Source: Stramenopiles sp. TOSAG23-2
Taxonomy: Eukaryota; Sar
NCBI GenBank assembly: GCA_900128395.1
Contig: LT649627.1
Span: 1 to 17,789 of the forward strand
Length of the DNA stretch: 17,789 nucleotides
Reading direction: 5' to 3'
Shown here: positions 1 through 8,572 of the stretch, in pieces
Layout of the letters: each line of letters opens with the position of its first letter
How positions within the stretch are numbered: position 1 is the stretch's first letter
The notes under the pieces: model-generated
What the model saw: only the letters and a program-made list of their open reading frames with translations
Database searches by the model: none
Told to the model about the DNA's origin: nothing
Translations under genes and position numbers: made by a program

Positions 1-500
1 GATATTTTTATGTTGATAAATATGTAAATTGATATTTCAGGAATAGAGATAAATGATTTCATTGGTAAATTTAGTAGAAAAGCACCATACCAATGGTTTT
101 TTTTTTATTTTGCGAAAAGAGTATAATACAGGTATTTTTTCTATAGAGGTCAGCCGACGAGTACATGTTTCAGCCTCTTTTTCAGAAAAAGGCCGACGAG
201 GATTTTTGATAAAAAGGGGGGTATGCCATCCCTAACACCTTTGATCCATAATCCTGGTAATCAGAACTTTGTAATTTACGACAGTAAGCTAGAACGGGAT
301 TACAATAGCAAAAGTTGCCAGGTTGCATATTATAATCCTTGTTGAAGTTTGTAAGTAAATAGTAGTGTTAGTAGTATGCAGAAAATAAATATTATGTTTC
401 ATAATACAAACAAACAAACACTAAAAGTATAAGCGACAGTTTATAACTTTTACAGTGTATACATTCTGACAACTTCTTGTTATATTTAGAGGAATTCAAA
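1..500. other. AT-rich intergenic / upstream region
   Basis: I find no supported gene here. The open frame at 53-235 is short, compositionally simple and resembles nothing I know. Positions 31-40 end in a TTTCAG that could be a splice acceptor of a gene entering from the left, but the frame after it soon stops. The last stretch before 501 is probably the 5' leader of the Cys-rich gene. No tRNA-like fold or B-box was seen. Confidence 0.5.
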
Positions 501-2864
501 ATGCGTGATAAATACATAAATATGATATTATCAATACGACGTACTTTCTTTCTATTCTTTTTTGTAAATGCTTGTATTGCAATTGTGAAAAGTGGAAGAG
601 TTAAAAAACGCATTCTAGAACAACTTTCAGTTGAAAACGAACCGGAGAAAAATGAAAACCCGTATGCCATATGCCAAAAGGAAAAAAAATATTATACTGG
701 GAAACTAGGAAAAAAGTCGGAGCCTTTATGTTGTTCATATTATAAGACACTTGATCTAAGTTCCAAAAAAAATGGATGCAAAAAAAGATGTAAGCGAAAA
801 AAGGCTGAACCAGATGCAGTTCGAACATCAGGTTTGTGTTCCCAAACCGGAATAATCACTGATATTGAAAAATGCAGAGAAAAAGGTAAAGCTCTTGGTA
901 TAATGGAACCTAGCAAAGCTACTGGCGCTGGGAAAACCGAAAGTAGAAAAACACCATATGGTTGTTATTATTCTGGTGAACATTTTTACATAAATAAAGA
1001 TAAAGAGTCTAAATATAAATGTAACAGTCGAAATCTTATATGTATCTGTGATAGACCTATCGATAAATGCACAGGATGCACGTTGAAACATGTTATTGAT
1101 AGCAACGGAGACCGGCTACATAATGTAAAAGATAGAATAGATGGACAAATTGTCCACAAAAAATGTCCACCTGGAACGGAACCGTCGTCTAATGAGGATT
1201 GTTCTTGCACTAAGTGCAAAAGAGACTTTTTTAACGCAGAAGGGAATGATAAAAAATGCATTACATGCAACACACAAGGTGAAGGATATACAACAAATTT
1301 CCTAACTGGTAAAACAGGTTGTACCCCTCCAATTACAGACATAGTTAAGTTGATAGCAAGTATGAAAGAAGAAAAAGAGGATAGTGTTTCCAAATTAAAT
1401 CGTCTTTGGCAAAAAGAAAAAATACGCTTGTTACACGATAAGATCATGTCGGAGCGCAAAGCCGCAGATAATGCCAAGGAAAAGAATTATTGCATGAATG
1501 AACGAAAACATGGGACTGTTATTTTCCCTGCAATTCAAATATCAGAAGAAATTGAAAAAGTTGAAGATACGACATGTATTGATACAAATCGTAATGAATT
1601 ATTAAAATCCTTTTGCTCATTCACATCCGATTTAGACGCTTTATTTAAGATTGAAGGTAAAAACATAGAAGCAAAATCCTTTTGGCCAAATATATGTTGT
1701 AAAGTGCGTCGAAACGAAGTAATAGAAGCGTGTGAGGATCAAAGTGGTAAAATCGATCGCAAGGATATTATTCCATTTGCCTTATCACAAGGTGGCGATT
1801 ACAGTCGCCATAACTTGTACACTGAAGTAAATGAATCCTTGCGGGTTGGGGGATATTTACATGAAGGTATGAAAAAAATGATGATCACAATAGGAATGTC
1901 AAAGGAAAGTAGGAAAGAAGTTACATCATTTTTCAATGATATTTCATTATGCGGTCCACGTATAGTAAAAATGCCAGGGAAAAGTGATATAAAATTATGC
2001 GAAATGTTTATTCCATATGGGTATAGTATGGAAAGATTTTACAATTTAGTAAACGAATTTTACACATCGAAAGTGTCTATATCTAGATCAACATCATTTA
2101 TTGAGGTTTTAGAAAAAAAATTACTGCAACGTGGGAAGCAACGGAACATCCTACGAAACAAAAAAAAGCCAAGAATTCAAGGTAATCTTGGAGCAGTGAT
2201 GAAAACGAAATCAAGTAAAATCTCGAATCCAAGTGAAGGGGTTGGAACATGTCAGCCAGATAAAAATGCACAACTCACGTTCAGCAAATCACTTCAAAGA
2301 GACTTTTGTAAAGGGGTAAATCATTTGGATTTGAGTAATACACAAATTAAAAATATTGCCATCCAATATGTTGAAAAGGATATAGATGAGGGATGCTCAA
2401 AGAGCGATACTTGTATGAATGCATTAGCAAATAAACTGCGTTATAAAGTTGATGATCATAGTAGTTGTCCAGCACCACTTTTTACAGCAGAAGATATTTC
2501 CTTGCAACAAGTAAAAATGGATGTTGCCGGTGATGAAACAGAATGGGTTGCCGTTGTAAATTTAAATACAAAATCAAAAGATGGATATTTACAAAGAGAA
2601 TTGCCATATTGTGAAAGTAGGAACTATTTAATAGGTACAGAAATAAAAGTGCGAGCCTACTATGACGATGTCGAATGTTGCAAAGGGTTGAAAGATTTTT
2701 ATAGTTGCAACGAGATGGAGTGTACATTAGAAACGTTGATGGATATAAATAATCAGAATTTTTCAAAGGTTGTTACTTTAACAGGGACTACATATCGTGT
2801 TAATACTCCAAAAACGATGAGGAGGAGGAGATTGTTGCAGGGCCATCAAAATGATATGTGTTAA
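501..2864 (+). CDS. Secreted Cys-rich protein with TNFR/ephrin-receptor-like module
   Basis: This encodes about 787 residues in one exon. I start at the ATG at 501: the frame opens further upstream at 477 only through a TTG, and the protein from 501 begins with a classical signal peptide (basic MRDKYINMILSIRR, then hydrophobic TFFLFFFVNACIAIV). The mature part is rich in Cys. Residues about 153-182 have a PYGCYYS...CICD pattern. Residues about 221-275 follow the CPPGT...C.C..C...FF....C..C spacing of TNFR/ephrin-receptor-like (GCC2/GCC3-type) modules. The remaining 500 residues are Lys-rich with scattered Cys, and I do not recognise them. Near the C-terminus RRRRLL resembles a basic processing site. 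No transmembrane segment follows the signal peptide, so secretion or wall attachment is likely. The gene is real with high confidence; its function is unknown. Confidence 0.85.
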   Translation: MRDKYINMILSIRRTFFLFFFVNACIAIVKSGRVKKRILEQLSVENEPEKNENPYAICQKEKKYYTGKLGKKSEPLCCSYYKTLDLSSKKNGCKKRCKRKKAEPDAVRTSGLCSQTGIITDIEKCREKGKALGIMEPSKATGAGKTESRKTPYGCYYSGEHFYINKDKESKYKCNSRNLICICDRPIDKCTGCTLKHVIDSNGDRLHNVKDRIDGQIVHKKCPPGTEPSSNEDCSCTKCKRDFFNAEGNDKKCITCNTQGEGYTTNFLTGKTGCTPPITDIVKLIASMKEEKEDSVSKLNRLWQKEKIRLLHDKIMSERKAADNAKEKNYCMNERKHGTVIFPAIQISEEIEKVEDTTCIDTNRNELLKSFCSFTSDLDALFKIEGKNIEAKSFWPNICCKVRRNEVIEACEDQSGKIDRKDIIPFALSQGGDYSRHNLYTEVNESLRVGGYLHEGMKKMMITIGMSKESRKEVTSFFNDISLCGPRIVKMPGKSDIKLCEMFIPYGYSMERFYNLVNEFYTSKVSISRSTSFIEVLEKKLLQRGKQRNILRNKKKPRIQGNLGAVMKTKSSKISNPSEGVGTCQPDKNAQLTFSKSLQRDFCKGVNHLDLSNTQIKNIAIQYVEKDIDEGCSKSDTCMNALANKLRYKVDDHSSCPAPLFTAEDISLQQVKMDVAGDETEWVAVVNLNTKSKDGYLQRELPYCESRNYLIGTEIKVRAYYDDVECCKGLKDFYSCNEMECTLETLMDINNQNFSKVVTLTGTTYRVNTPKTMRRRRLLQGHQNDMC

Positions 2865-2935
2865 GTGTTTGTGTCTGTATTTGATAATACGAAGCGTACG
2901 CAGTATGATATCACATGATATAAAAATATTTTTAA

Positions 2936-2941
2936 AATAAA
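2936..2941 (+). promoter_or_regulatory. Candidate polyadenylation hexamer AATAAA
   Basis: AATAAA lies about 70 nt after the TAA of the Cys-rich gene. The spacer is AT-rich, so a chance match is possible. Confidence 0.3.
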
Positions 2942-2967
2942 TAATTAGTAATTAATATGCGCGCGCG

Positions 2968-3402
2968 TATTTTAATTTTTTATTTCTACCCATGACAAAA
3001 TTCCTACTCTCCAAAGAATACAGGTGACTGAGCCAATATAAAATAAGAGAATTTTAAATTAATATCTAATCTCACTGAAATCAATATCATACGAAGTATA
3101 TATTGTACATTTATTAATATATCATATTGATAATATTAATATCATATATATAATTATCATATTATAAATAATTTACGCATAATTTATTTTTAATTTACTC
3201 ATGATAATTCCTACTCTTCAAAAGAATAAAATAACTGAAATAATCTATCTCACACATTATATATAATTAATATATATATATATATATTTAAAAGATGTAC
3301 CATCTGCCTTTGATTTCAGTGAGATAGATATTAATATTGGCTCAGTCACTGTATTCTTTGGAGAGTAGGAATTGTCATGGGTAGAAATAAAAAATTAAAA
3401 TA
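2968..3402. mobile_element. Foldback (MITE-like) repeat element, about 435 bp
   Basis: The left arm 2968-3082 and right arm 3312-3402 are inverted copies of one another. Both contain, in one orientation, a motif reading TTTCTACCCATGACA, then CCTACTCTCCAAAGAATAC, GACTGAGCCAATAT and CTCACTGAAATC. The left arm has about 20 extra bases between GCCAATAT and the terminal CTCACTG block. The interior is AT-rich with a (TA)n run near 3270-3288 and a third, degenerate copy of the arm motif at 3172-3253. No coding capacity is seen. Long inverted arms and a non-coding AT-rich middle suit a non-autonomous DNA transposon or foldback element; clear target-site duplications were not identified. Confidence 0.6.
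3172..3253 (+). repeat. Degenerate third copy of the foldback arm motif
   Basis: Inside the element, this segment matches the left arm in the same orientation: ACGCAT..., TTTACTCATGATAATTCCTA, CTCTTCAAAAGAATA and ATCTATCTCAC. It lacks the GAGCCAATAT portion. It suggests nested insertion or an older duplication of the arm. Confidence 0.5.
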
Positions 3403-3457
3403 GCGTACATTTATTATATATTTAAATATATCTGCATTAAAATATCTGCATTGTACA

Positions 3458-3463
3458 TTTATT
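3458..3463 (-). promoter_or_regulatory. Candidate polyadenylation hexamer AATAAA (minus strand)
   Basis: The minus-strand AATAAA lies about 50 nt downstream of the TGA of the LRR-LNR gene. This is weak evidence in AT-rich DNA. Confidence 0.3.
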
Positions 3464-3513
3464 ATATTTAAAATATAGTAAATAATTTATAATATCGAAT
3501 GTGTTTTACTCTT

Positions 3514-5538
3514 TCAAGATACATTACAATCACCACCATCATACTCGCATGCATCCGAATTACACGTAAGATCACACCGTCCATTTTTTGAGACCCTACT
3601 ACTCCAACAGAACTTACTGCATACAGAATTACATTGTAAATTTATGTCATTATTACATACCGGATTACGTGCAAAATAGGTTTCCATTATATTTTTCTCG
3701 ATCAACGCTTTTAAGTTGTTGTCAACTACTGTAATGTTATTGTCCCTTGCATCTAAATATTGTAACTTATTAAATTCTGACAAATATGGTGGGAGATTTT
3801 CTACATTACACCTAGCAATTGCTAAATATAAAATCTTCCCTTTGAGGCTTTCGTCCGGAAAGATCAATAAGTTATTTCCGTTTAAATAAAGGTACAGTAA
3901 GTTAGGAAACGCTTCATCGTTAAAATTCATATTGATGTCAACACTGTTGTTACCAATATGCAGGTACTGCAAAAATGGCATTTTTACTTCTACATTACCT
4001 AAGGACGGTAGCTCCATTCCAACATTGTCTCTAATATCTACACCACGAATATTTGGGTGGGTCCATAGTGATTCTTTGTTGTAACTTGAAATTTTGTTAT
4101 AAAATAAATTAAGCCTCACTAATTTTCGCCAATTAAGAACATTAACATTAAATTCCTGTAAATTACTAAACGAAATCTGGAAATTTACCATCTCCACCAG
4201 TTGTTCCAGATTGGTCGGTACTCTGGTTAAGTTACAATTGTGGATGTGAAATTTTCTTAACCCATCCATCTCTTCCACAAGATTGTCCGGCAATTTTGTC
4301 AACTTTAAATCATTTTCGATATGCAAAGAAATACAATTACACTTTGGTTTAAAAGGACGTTTGCACCATGGTATTTTGACCACACAGCCCTTCTCCCAGA
4401 AATTTGCTATACCGAATGTCTCCTCGCATTTACTTTGCAACGACATTGTCGCAAATTGAGCAATTATCAATACAGTTAAAACCAGGATGTAAATGAAACT
4501 CAATATAAGAATTATCGTCTTTACTGTTTTAGAAAAATATTTATTTTGTAAAGTGGTTACTTGTTCTGATACGTTTTGTCGAAAAATGGAAAGACGTCTT
4601 CTATTGAAAGATGCAGAACTAATATCTTGTTGCCGAGATATTTTAAGATCCATATTATGAAACGTTGTATGTTGAAACAAACTTCGTAGTTTTCCCAATA
4701 AAGACAATGATGGCATCAGTAAAATTCTTAGAATTTCCAATATTGATAAATGGATATTATATATTGACCACATTACTACAAGTGGAACAATCAAAAAGAA
4801 TATGTCAATACAAATATCTATGAATATTTGCAAATTTCGTTCTCCGACATTCACGATGTGTTGTTTTGAACCCCAAATTTTTCGATACATAAATATAACA
4901 CGGTATAGTGATTCACTTATTAATATTATTTCAAAAAACATATTCCATCCGATTGGCAGCGTACAATTGTAGACTGCAATAATATTGCTAAATTGGATCC
5001 AATTTTCAAGAATTTCGTATATATAAATCTTATGAAAGTAAAATAAACCATTAATACCAAGATACTTGTTGTAAGTACGAAGCGCAACGGGTCCACCAGA
5101 TGCATTATTTCGATCGCTGCCGGCAGATAAATATTTCCGTTTAGTCCACTTTACCGCTTTTCGTTTCCAAGTAATTAAATAAAATATAAATTGAATGAAA
5201 AACAAGATGGAAAACGTCAAAAAAATCCAAATATATGGACGGCCAATCTCTGAAAAGGTAAAATCGCCTGTTTGGTTTGCAAATTGTGCAAAAATAATGA
5301 AATGCACTATTGATATCGATAATATCAAAACTAGCAAAAAGGTACCAAAACATCCAATTGTATTGCATACCGTCATCTCTCTTAGCACCGTTCCTACAAT
5401 TGAAGAGTTCGATTGTCTTCTATTTAATTTTTTTTTGCTTTTCTTTTTCTTCGTCATTTCTATGTTTGTATCACTTTGGATGGGGTTTTCATTCGTAGGA
5501 TTATCTTTAATTACTAAATTTATTGTATTGATTTCCAT
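3514..5538 (-). CDS. Multi-pass membrane LRR protein with C-terminal LNR (Notch) repeat
   Basis: This encodes 674 residues with an ATG start and a TGA stop. The N-terminus is polar with a polybasic KKKKSKKKLNRR (about 30-41), so it is probably cytosolic. Hydrophobic spans lie at about 61-86, 102-124, 196-218, 237-260 and 337-364, with a further hydrophobic helix near 264-284. A Cys-rich cap follows (FWEKGC..., KPKCNC, about 371-402), then irregular leucine-rich repeats at about 405-625 (for example LVRLNLFYNKISSYN and LLYLYLNGNNL). The end is a textbook LNR module with six Cys (640, 644, 655, 659, 664, 671) and the calcium-binding-type NGRCD..CN...C..DGGDC pattern. I know this order of parts from oomycete-type stramenopiles, where it is usually annotated only as a Notch-domain or LRR membrane protein. 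The LRR-LNR part probably faces outside or a lumen. Ligand and function are unknown. Confidence 0.9.
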   Translation of the reverse strand: MEINTINLVIKDNPTNENPIQSDTNIEMTKKKKSKKKLNRRQSNSSIVGTVLREMTVCNTIGCFGTFLLVLILSISIVHFIIFAQFANQTGDFTFSEIGRPYIWIFLTFSILFFIQFIFYLITWKRKAVKWTKRKYLSAGSDRNNASGGPVALRTYNKYLGINGLFYFHKIYIYEILENWIQFSNIIAVYNCTLPIGWNMFFEIILISESLYRVIFMYRKIWGSKQHIVNVGERNLQIFIDICIDIFFLIVPLVVMWSIYNIHLSILEILRILLMPSLSLLGKLRSLFQHTTFHNMDLKISRQQDISSASFNRRRLSIFRQNVSEQVTTLQNKYFSKTVKTIILILSFIYILVLTVLIIAQFATMSLQSKCEETFGIANFWEKGCVVKIPWCKRPFKPKCNCISLHIENDLKLTKLPDNLVEEMDGLRKFHIHNCNLTRVPTNLEQLVEMVNFQISFSNLQEFNVNVLNWRKLVRLNLFYNKISSYNKESLWTHPNIRGVDIRDNVGMELPSLGNVEVKMPFLQYLHIGNNSVDINMNFNDEAFPNLLYLYLNGNNLLIFPDESLKGKILYLAIARCNVENLPPYLSEFNKLQYLDARDNNITVVDNNLKALIEKNIMETYFARNPVCNNDINLQCNSVCSKFCWSSRVSKNGRCDLTCNSDACEYDGGDCNVS

Positions 5539-5774
5539 TATTCTATTTTTGAACTTTTTAAAGAAGGTATTTTGATATTTATATTTAATGATAGCAACCG
5601 TCTCCAGTCATTTAATTTTTATGTCCGTGTATCAGAATAAGAATATATAAATAACAATATATATAATACGAGAGAGAGAGAGAGGTTGCAAAAAGGATAA
5701 TATTTTCATCGTGTTGTTTTTTATTGAGAATGCGAATAGTATGGGAATAGCATTGAACACTAATACAAACTTTT

Positions 5775-5812
5775 ACATAGTAAATAGGATTGAACATAGT
5801 AAATAGGATTGA
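5775..5812. repeat. Perfect 19-bp tandem duplication
   Basis: The unit ACATAGTAAATAGGATTGA occurs twice head to tail, at 5775-5793 and 5794-5812, with no mismatch. It is probably a recent slippage or repair product. Confidence 0.9.
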
Positions 5813-5894
5813 AGCAAAAGCGCCCAAATTGAACAAAAAAAAAAAAAAAACCAACAACCCTTTGTCCCTTTTTTTTTTCCAATTCCCCTTCTTC

Positions 5895-5903
5895 TGCACC
5901 GCT

Positions 5904-5961
<58 letters not shown>

Positions 5962-6008
5962 TTAAAAAGCTGGAGTGCACCGCTTCTTTTTTTTTTTTTT
6001 TTTTTTTT
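5895..6008 (-). mobile_element. Poly-A-tailed retroposed fragment with duplicated target site
   Basis: Read on the minus strand, the order is: an A-run (22 A, plus-strand 5987-6008), GAAGCGGTGCA, a 19-nt body (plus-strand 5957-5975), an A-run of 51, then GAAGCGGTGCA again. The 11-bp block recurs exactly at plus-strand 5895-5905 and 5976-5986, each copy ending against a T-run. A short body, a long A-tail and a flanking direct repeat are what target-primed reverse transcription by an L1-like enzyme leaves behind, here with extreme 5' truncation. Slippage plus local duplication would give a similar picture, and the A-run length may be assembly-dependent. Confidence 0.5.
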
Positions 6009-6438
6009 GTTGTGTTTTTTTTTTTGGTATAGTTCTTGAATATTTATATTTATATACTACCAACTACAATACCCTATCCATTTATTACCGATCATCAATC
6101 AACAAACAACAAACAAAAATTTTGGATTTTTACTCCTCGCAATTACAATGCTGTGTTAGTGTGAAGGCCAGGTTAAGGTGAGAAGAGAGGCACAGAGAGT
6201 ACTGTTATATAAAAACTCATTATTTTACAAGATATATTATATATATATATCCAAATCTAAATCTCTCATGAGTAAACCCCTGAGCAACATAGACAGTAAT
6301 ATTTATATACAAATATATATATATATGTACATTATATCCTCATCGCATCTTTCCATATATCTAGTGTAACACACTTATATATACGTAGTTTTTTTTAAAC
6401 CAACCAACCAAAATACATAAATTAATTTATAAAAAAAC

Positions 6439-8407
6439 ATGGTGAAAAAGAAAAGAAAAGGTGGTAAAAAAAGAAGAGGGAAGAAAAAAGGAAAGAAAAA
6501 AGGCAAAAAGAAAACATCGTTTCCAGATCGAGAATCGATGATAGAATTTGCAAAAAAAAACATGGATGTATCAAATTGGTTAATGAGTGCTCGACCAATT
6601 TTTCAAGAACGTGTTAAAATGGAAAAAGAATGTAAAGAAATTGCGAAACAAATGCGTGATCAAGCAAAAGAAGCAGGACAATCAAATGCTGAAGAATTGG
6701 AAATTAAAATACAAAATGCAATTGATCAACATAAAGAAGAAAATTATGATATATTTGATTCAGATACGGATGATGATGATTCAGCTAATAAGGATGACGA
6801 GCCTGAAGTATCAATTGATAATAAATACAAAGTTCCAAATATTGTTAAACGTTATAATTTACCAAGATTATATAGAAGTCATGAAAAGCCAAAAGCAAAA
6901 GAAAAATTATATACCAATTCGCCATTATATCATCCAACATATGATCAATCGAATTTGATAATTAAATCCAAAGGCAATGCTATTTTGGGTGGTGGATTTA
7001 CCATTTATAGACCGGCTGTTTCAATAGGAATATATAAAGATAAAAATTGGAAGGGTTACAATAAATTTCAGAAGAATAACAATAATGATGATGACGGCTT
7101 TATTTTCGATGATGAGGATGATGATTTCAGTGATGATAAAAGATATTTTTGAAGATCATTGGGAGAAATTAAAAAATGTGTTTAGGTATTATTCGATGTT
7201 AAATGGTTCAGAACCTTTTTATCTTGGAATCAATGCGTTTACTGATTTCTGCCAAGATTCAAAAATGTTAGAGGATAAGAAAATGGGACTAAAAGACATT
7301 GATACTATTTTCATTGCAACAAATTATACAAATGAAAAAATTAAAAATTCATTAAACAATCCAGATCGAGCAGTAGTACGATATCAGTTTTTAGAAGCAA
7401 TTACACGTTTAGGAAATGCAAAATTTGGTGCGGCAAATCGAGACTTGACACCAGAAACCGCCTTGCCTCCATCAGATGCAGTTGAAAAATTAATTTTTAC
7501 ATATATACTACCTAATTGTAAAAAAATAGAACCGTTGGAATGGCGCCATGATGTCTTATATCATAGTATTCCAATCGATGATTTATTAAAAGAAAATATG
7601 GAAGAGATTGAACGTGTATATAGATTATATGCCGCAGCAATTGATGTTCCACCGCCTGGTCAGAAAAAAGTAATGTCAGTTCGAGAATTTGAAGCTGTAT
7701 GTTCGCAAATTAAATCTGTGAATAAATTATTAAATCAACGAGATATTTTAAGCGTTTTTCTAGCATCTCAACAATTATCAGTAGATGAGATAAAAAGAAG
7801 TGATCACCGTGTTTTAGCTTTTGTGGAGTTTTTGGAAAGTGTAACACGATTAGCAAATGCCATTGGTGTCAAAAGAAGGGAAAAAGAATTGCAAGCAGCA
7901 AAAGAAGCAGAAGCAGAACGATTAGAAAAAGAACGGAAAGAAAAAAAGAAAAAAAAAGGTAAAAAAAAGAAAGGTAAAAAGAAAGGAGGCAAAGCAATAA
8001 AAATTTCAGCATTAGATAAATTGAAAGGTGCTGCGATGAAAATTGGTAAAGCAGTTGTTGATGCGAAACAAAAACAAGCTGCTAAAGCAGATGGTACGAA
8101 ACCTGTGGAGGCTAGTAACTTTGCTTTAGCTGGCGCATTGAATGCAGCTCTAAATGTAAAAGACAATTTATACCAATATTTAACTGTATTTTTAGAAGAA
8201 CTAGTAATGGTTGGAAAAGTTCAAGTGAAAAAAACGGAAGATGGTGAAGGTGGCGAGGGAGGTGACATGAATGATGGCAATAAAGGCGATGATAATAATA
8301 ATTTAGATGACAGTATAACAAGTGTAGATGGATTGAATAGCCCAATGAGTGGTCATGGTAGCGATACTCGAAATCCCCTAAGTCCATTGAGTCCTACCAC
8401 AATGTAG
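6439..8407 (+). CDS. Lys-rich protein with two related helical modules; frame break near 7055-7150
   Basis: This is one gene read in two frames. The first part (ATG 6439, frame open to 7152) has a very basic N-terminus (KKKRKGGKKRRGKKK), a helical segment around NWLMSARPIFQERV, and an acidic Asp/Asn-rich stretch. The second part (in frame from about 7133 to TAG 8405-8407) holds two similar all-helical modules. The first runs about 7150-7440 and the second about 7593-7870; each starts with a Y-Y/L-Y helix, has a D-I-x-x-[IV]-F-[IL]-A core and ends R..FLE..TRL.NA. A long Glu/Lys helix and a second poly-Lys block follow (about 7885-7990), then a low-complexity acidic tail. The modules have an EF-hand-like flavour without clear calcium loops; I do not recognise the family. 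The parts can be joined by a GT-AG intron at 7055-7130 (76 nt, GTTACA...TTTCAG) or by a one-base excess in the A-run at 7138-7141. Confidence 0.75.
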
Positions 8408-8448
8408 ACTAAAATCTAATGAGTAAATATAATTTTTTTTACGAAAAT

Positions 8449-8454
8449 AATAAA
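8449..8454 (+). promoter_or_regulatory. Candidate polyadenylation hexamer AATAAA
   Basis: This lies about 42 nt after the TAG of the plus-strand gene, in the 165-nt gap of a convergent gene pair. The position is sensible, but the composition is AT-rich. Confidence 0.4.
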
Positions 8455-8538
8455 GTTTATAATTATAAATAAGAGATTAAATTAATTACGAACGTAAATA
8501 TTTATGATAAACGACGTAAAAAATATTTTTTTTATATT

Positions 8539-8544
8539 TTTATT
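8539..8544 (-). promoter_or_regulatory. Candidate polyadenylation hexamer AATAAA (minus strand)
   Basis: This lies about 30 nt downstream of the TGA of the TIR-like/LRR/LGFP gene, facing the plus-strand hexamer at 8449. The two 3' ends may overlap. Confidence 0.35.
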
Positions 8545-8572
8545 TTAAACATCTTTTCCTTCGTTTTAATAC

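Larger units (their letters stand above)
5539..6438. other. Intergenic spacer between divergent genes, rich in homopolymers
   Basis: This is the shared upstream region of two divergently oriented genes. It holds a (GA)n run at about 5669-5683, a perfect 19-bp tandem duplication, an A-run near 5835-5850, long T-runs (see the retroposon-like entry), and AT dinucleotide stretches near 6234-6250 and 6313-6326. Frames across the T-runs yield only poly-Phe or poly-Lys and are not genes. The last 100 nt before 6439 are probably the 5' leader of the next gene. Confidence 0.6.

Noticed and set aside
31-110. Possible final exon of a gene entering from the left, after TTTCAG at 35-40
   Set aside because: One frame is open for about 26 codons (starting GIEINDFIGK) before a stop. 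This is too short to distinguish from chance without upstream sequence.
53-235. 60-codon open frame at the left end
   Set aside because: Short, low-information sequence with no recognisable motif and no sign of splicing to neighbours.
477-500. Upstream extension of the Cys-rich gene to 477
   Set aside because: The codon at 477 is TTG. The ATG at 501 gives a good signal peptide, so the extra 8 codons are not supported.
5612-6181. Open frames rich in Lys or Phe
   Set aside because: They are translations of the A/T homopolymer tracts, not genes.
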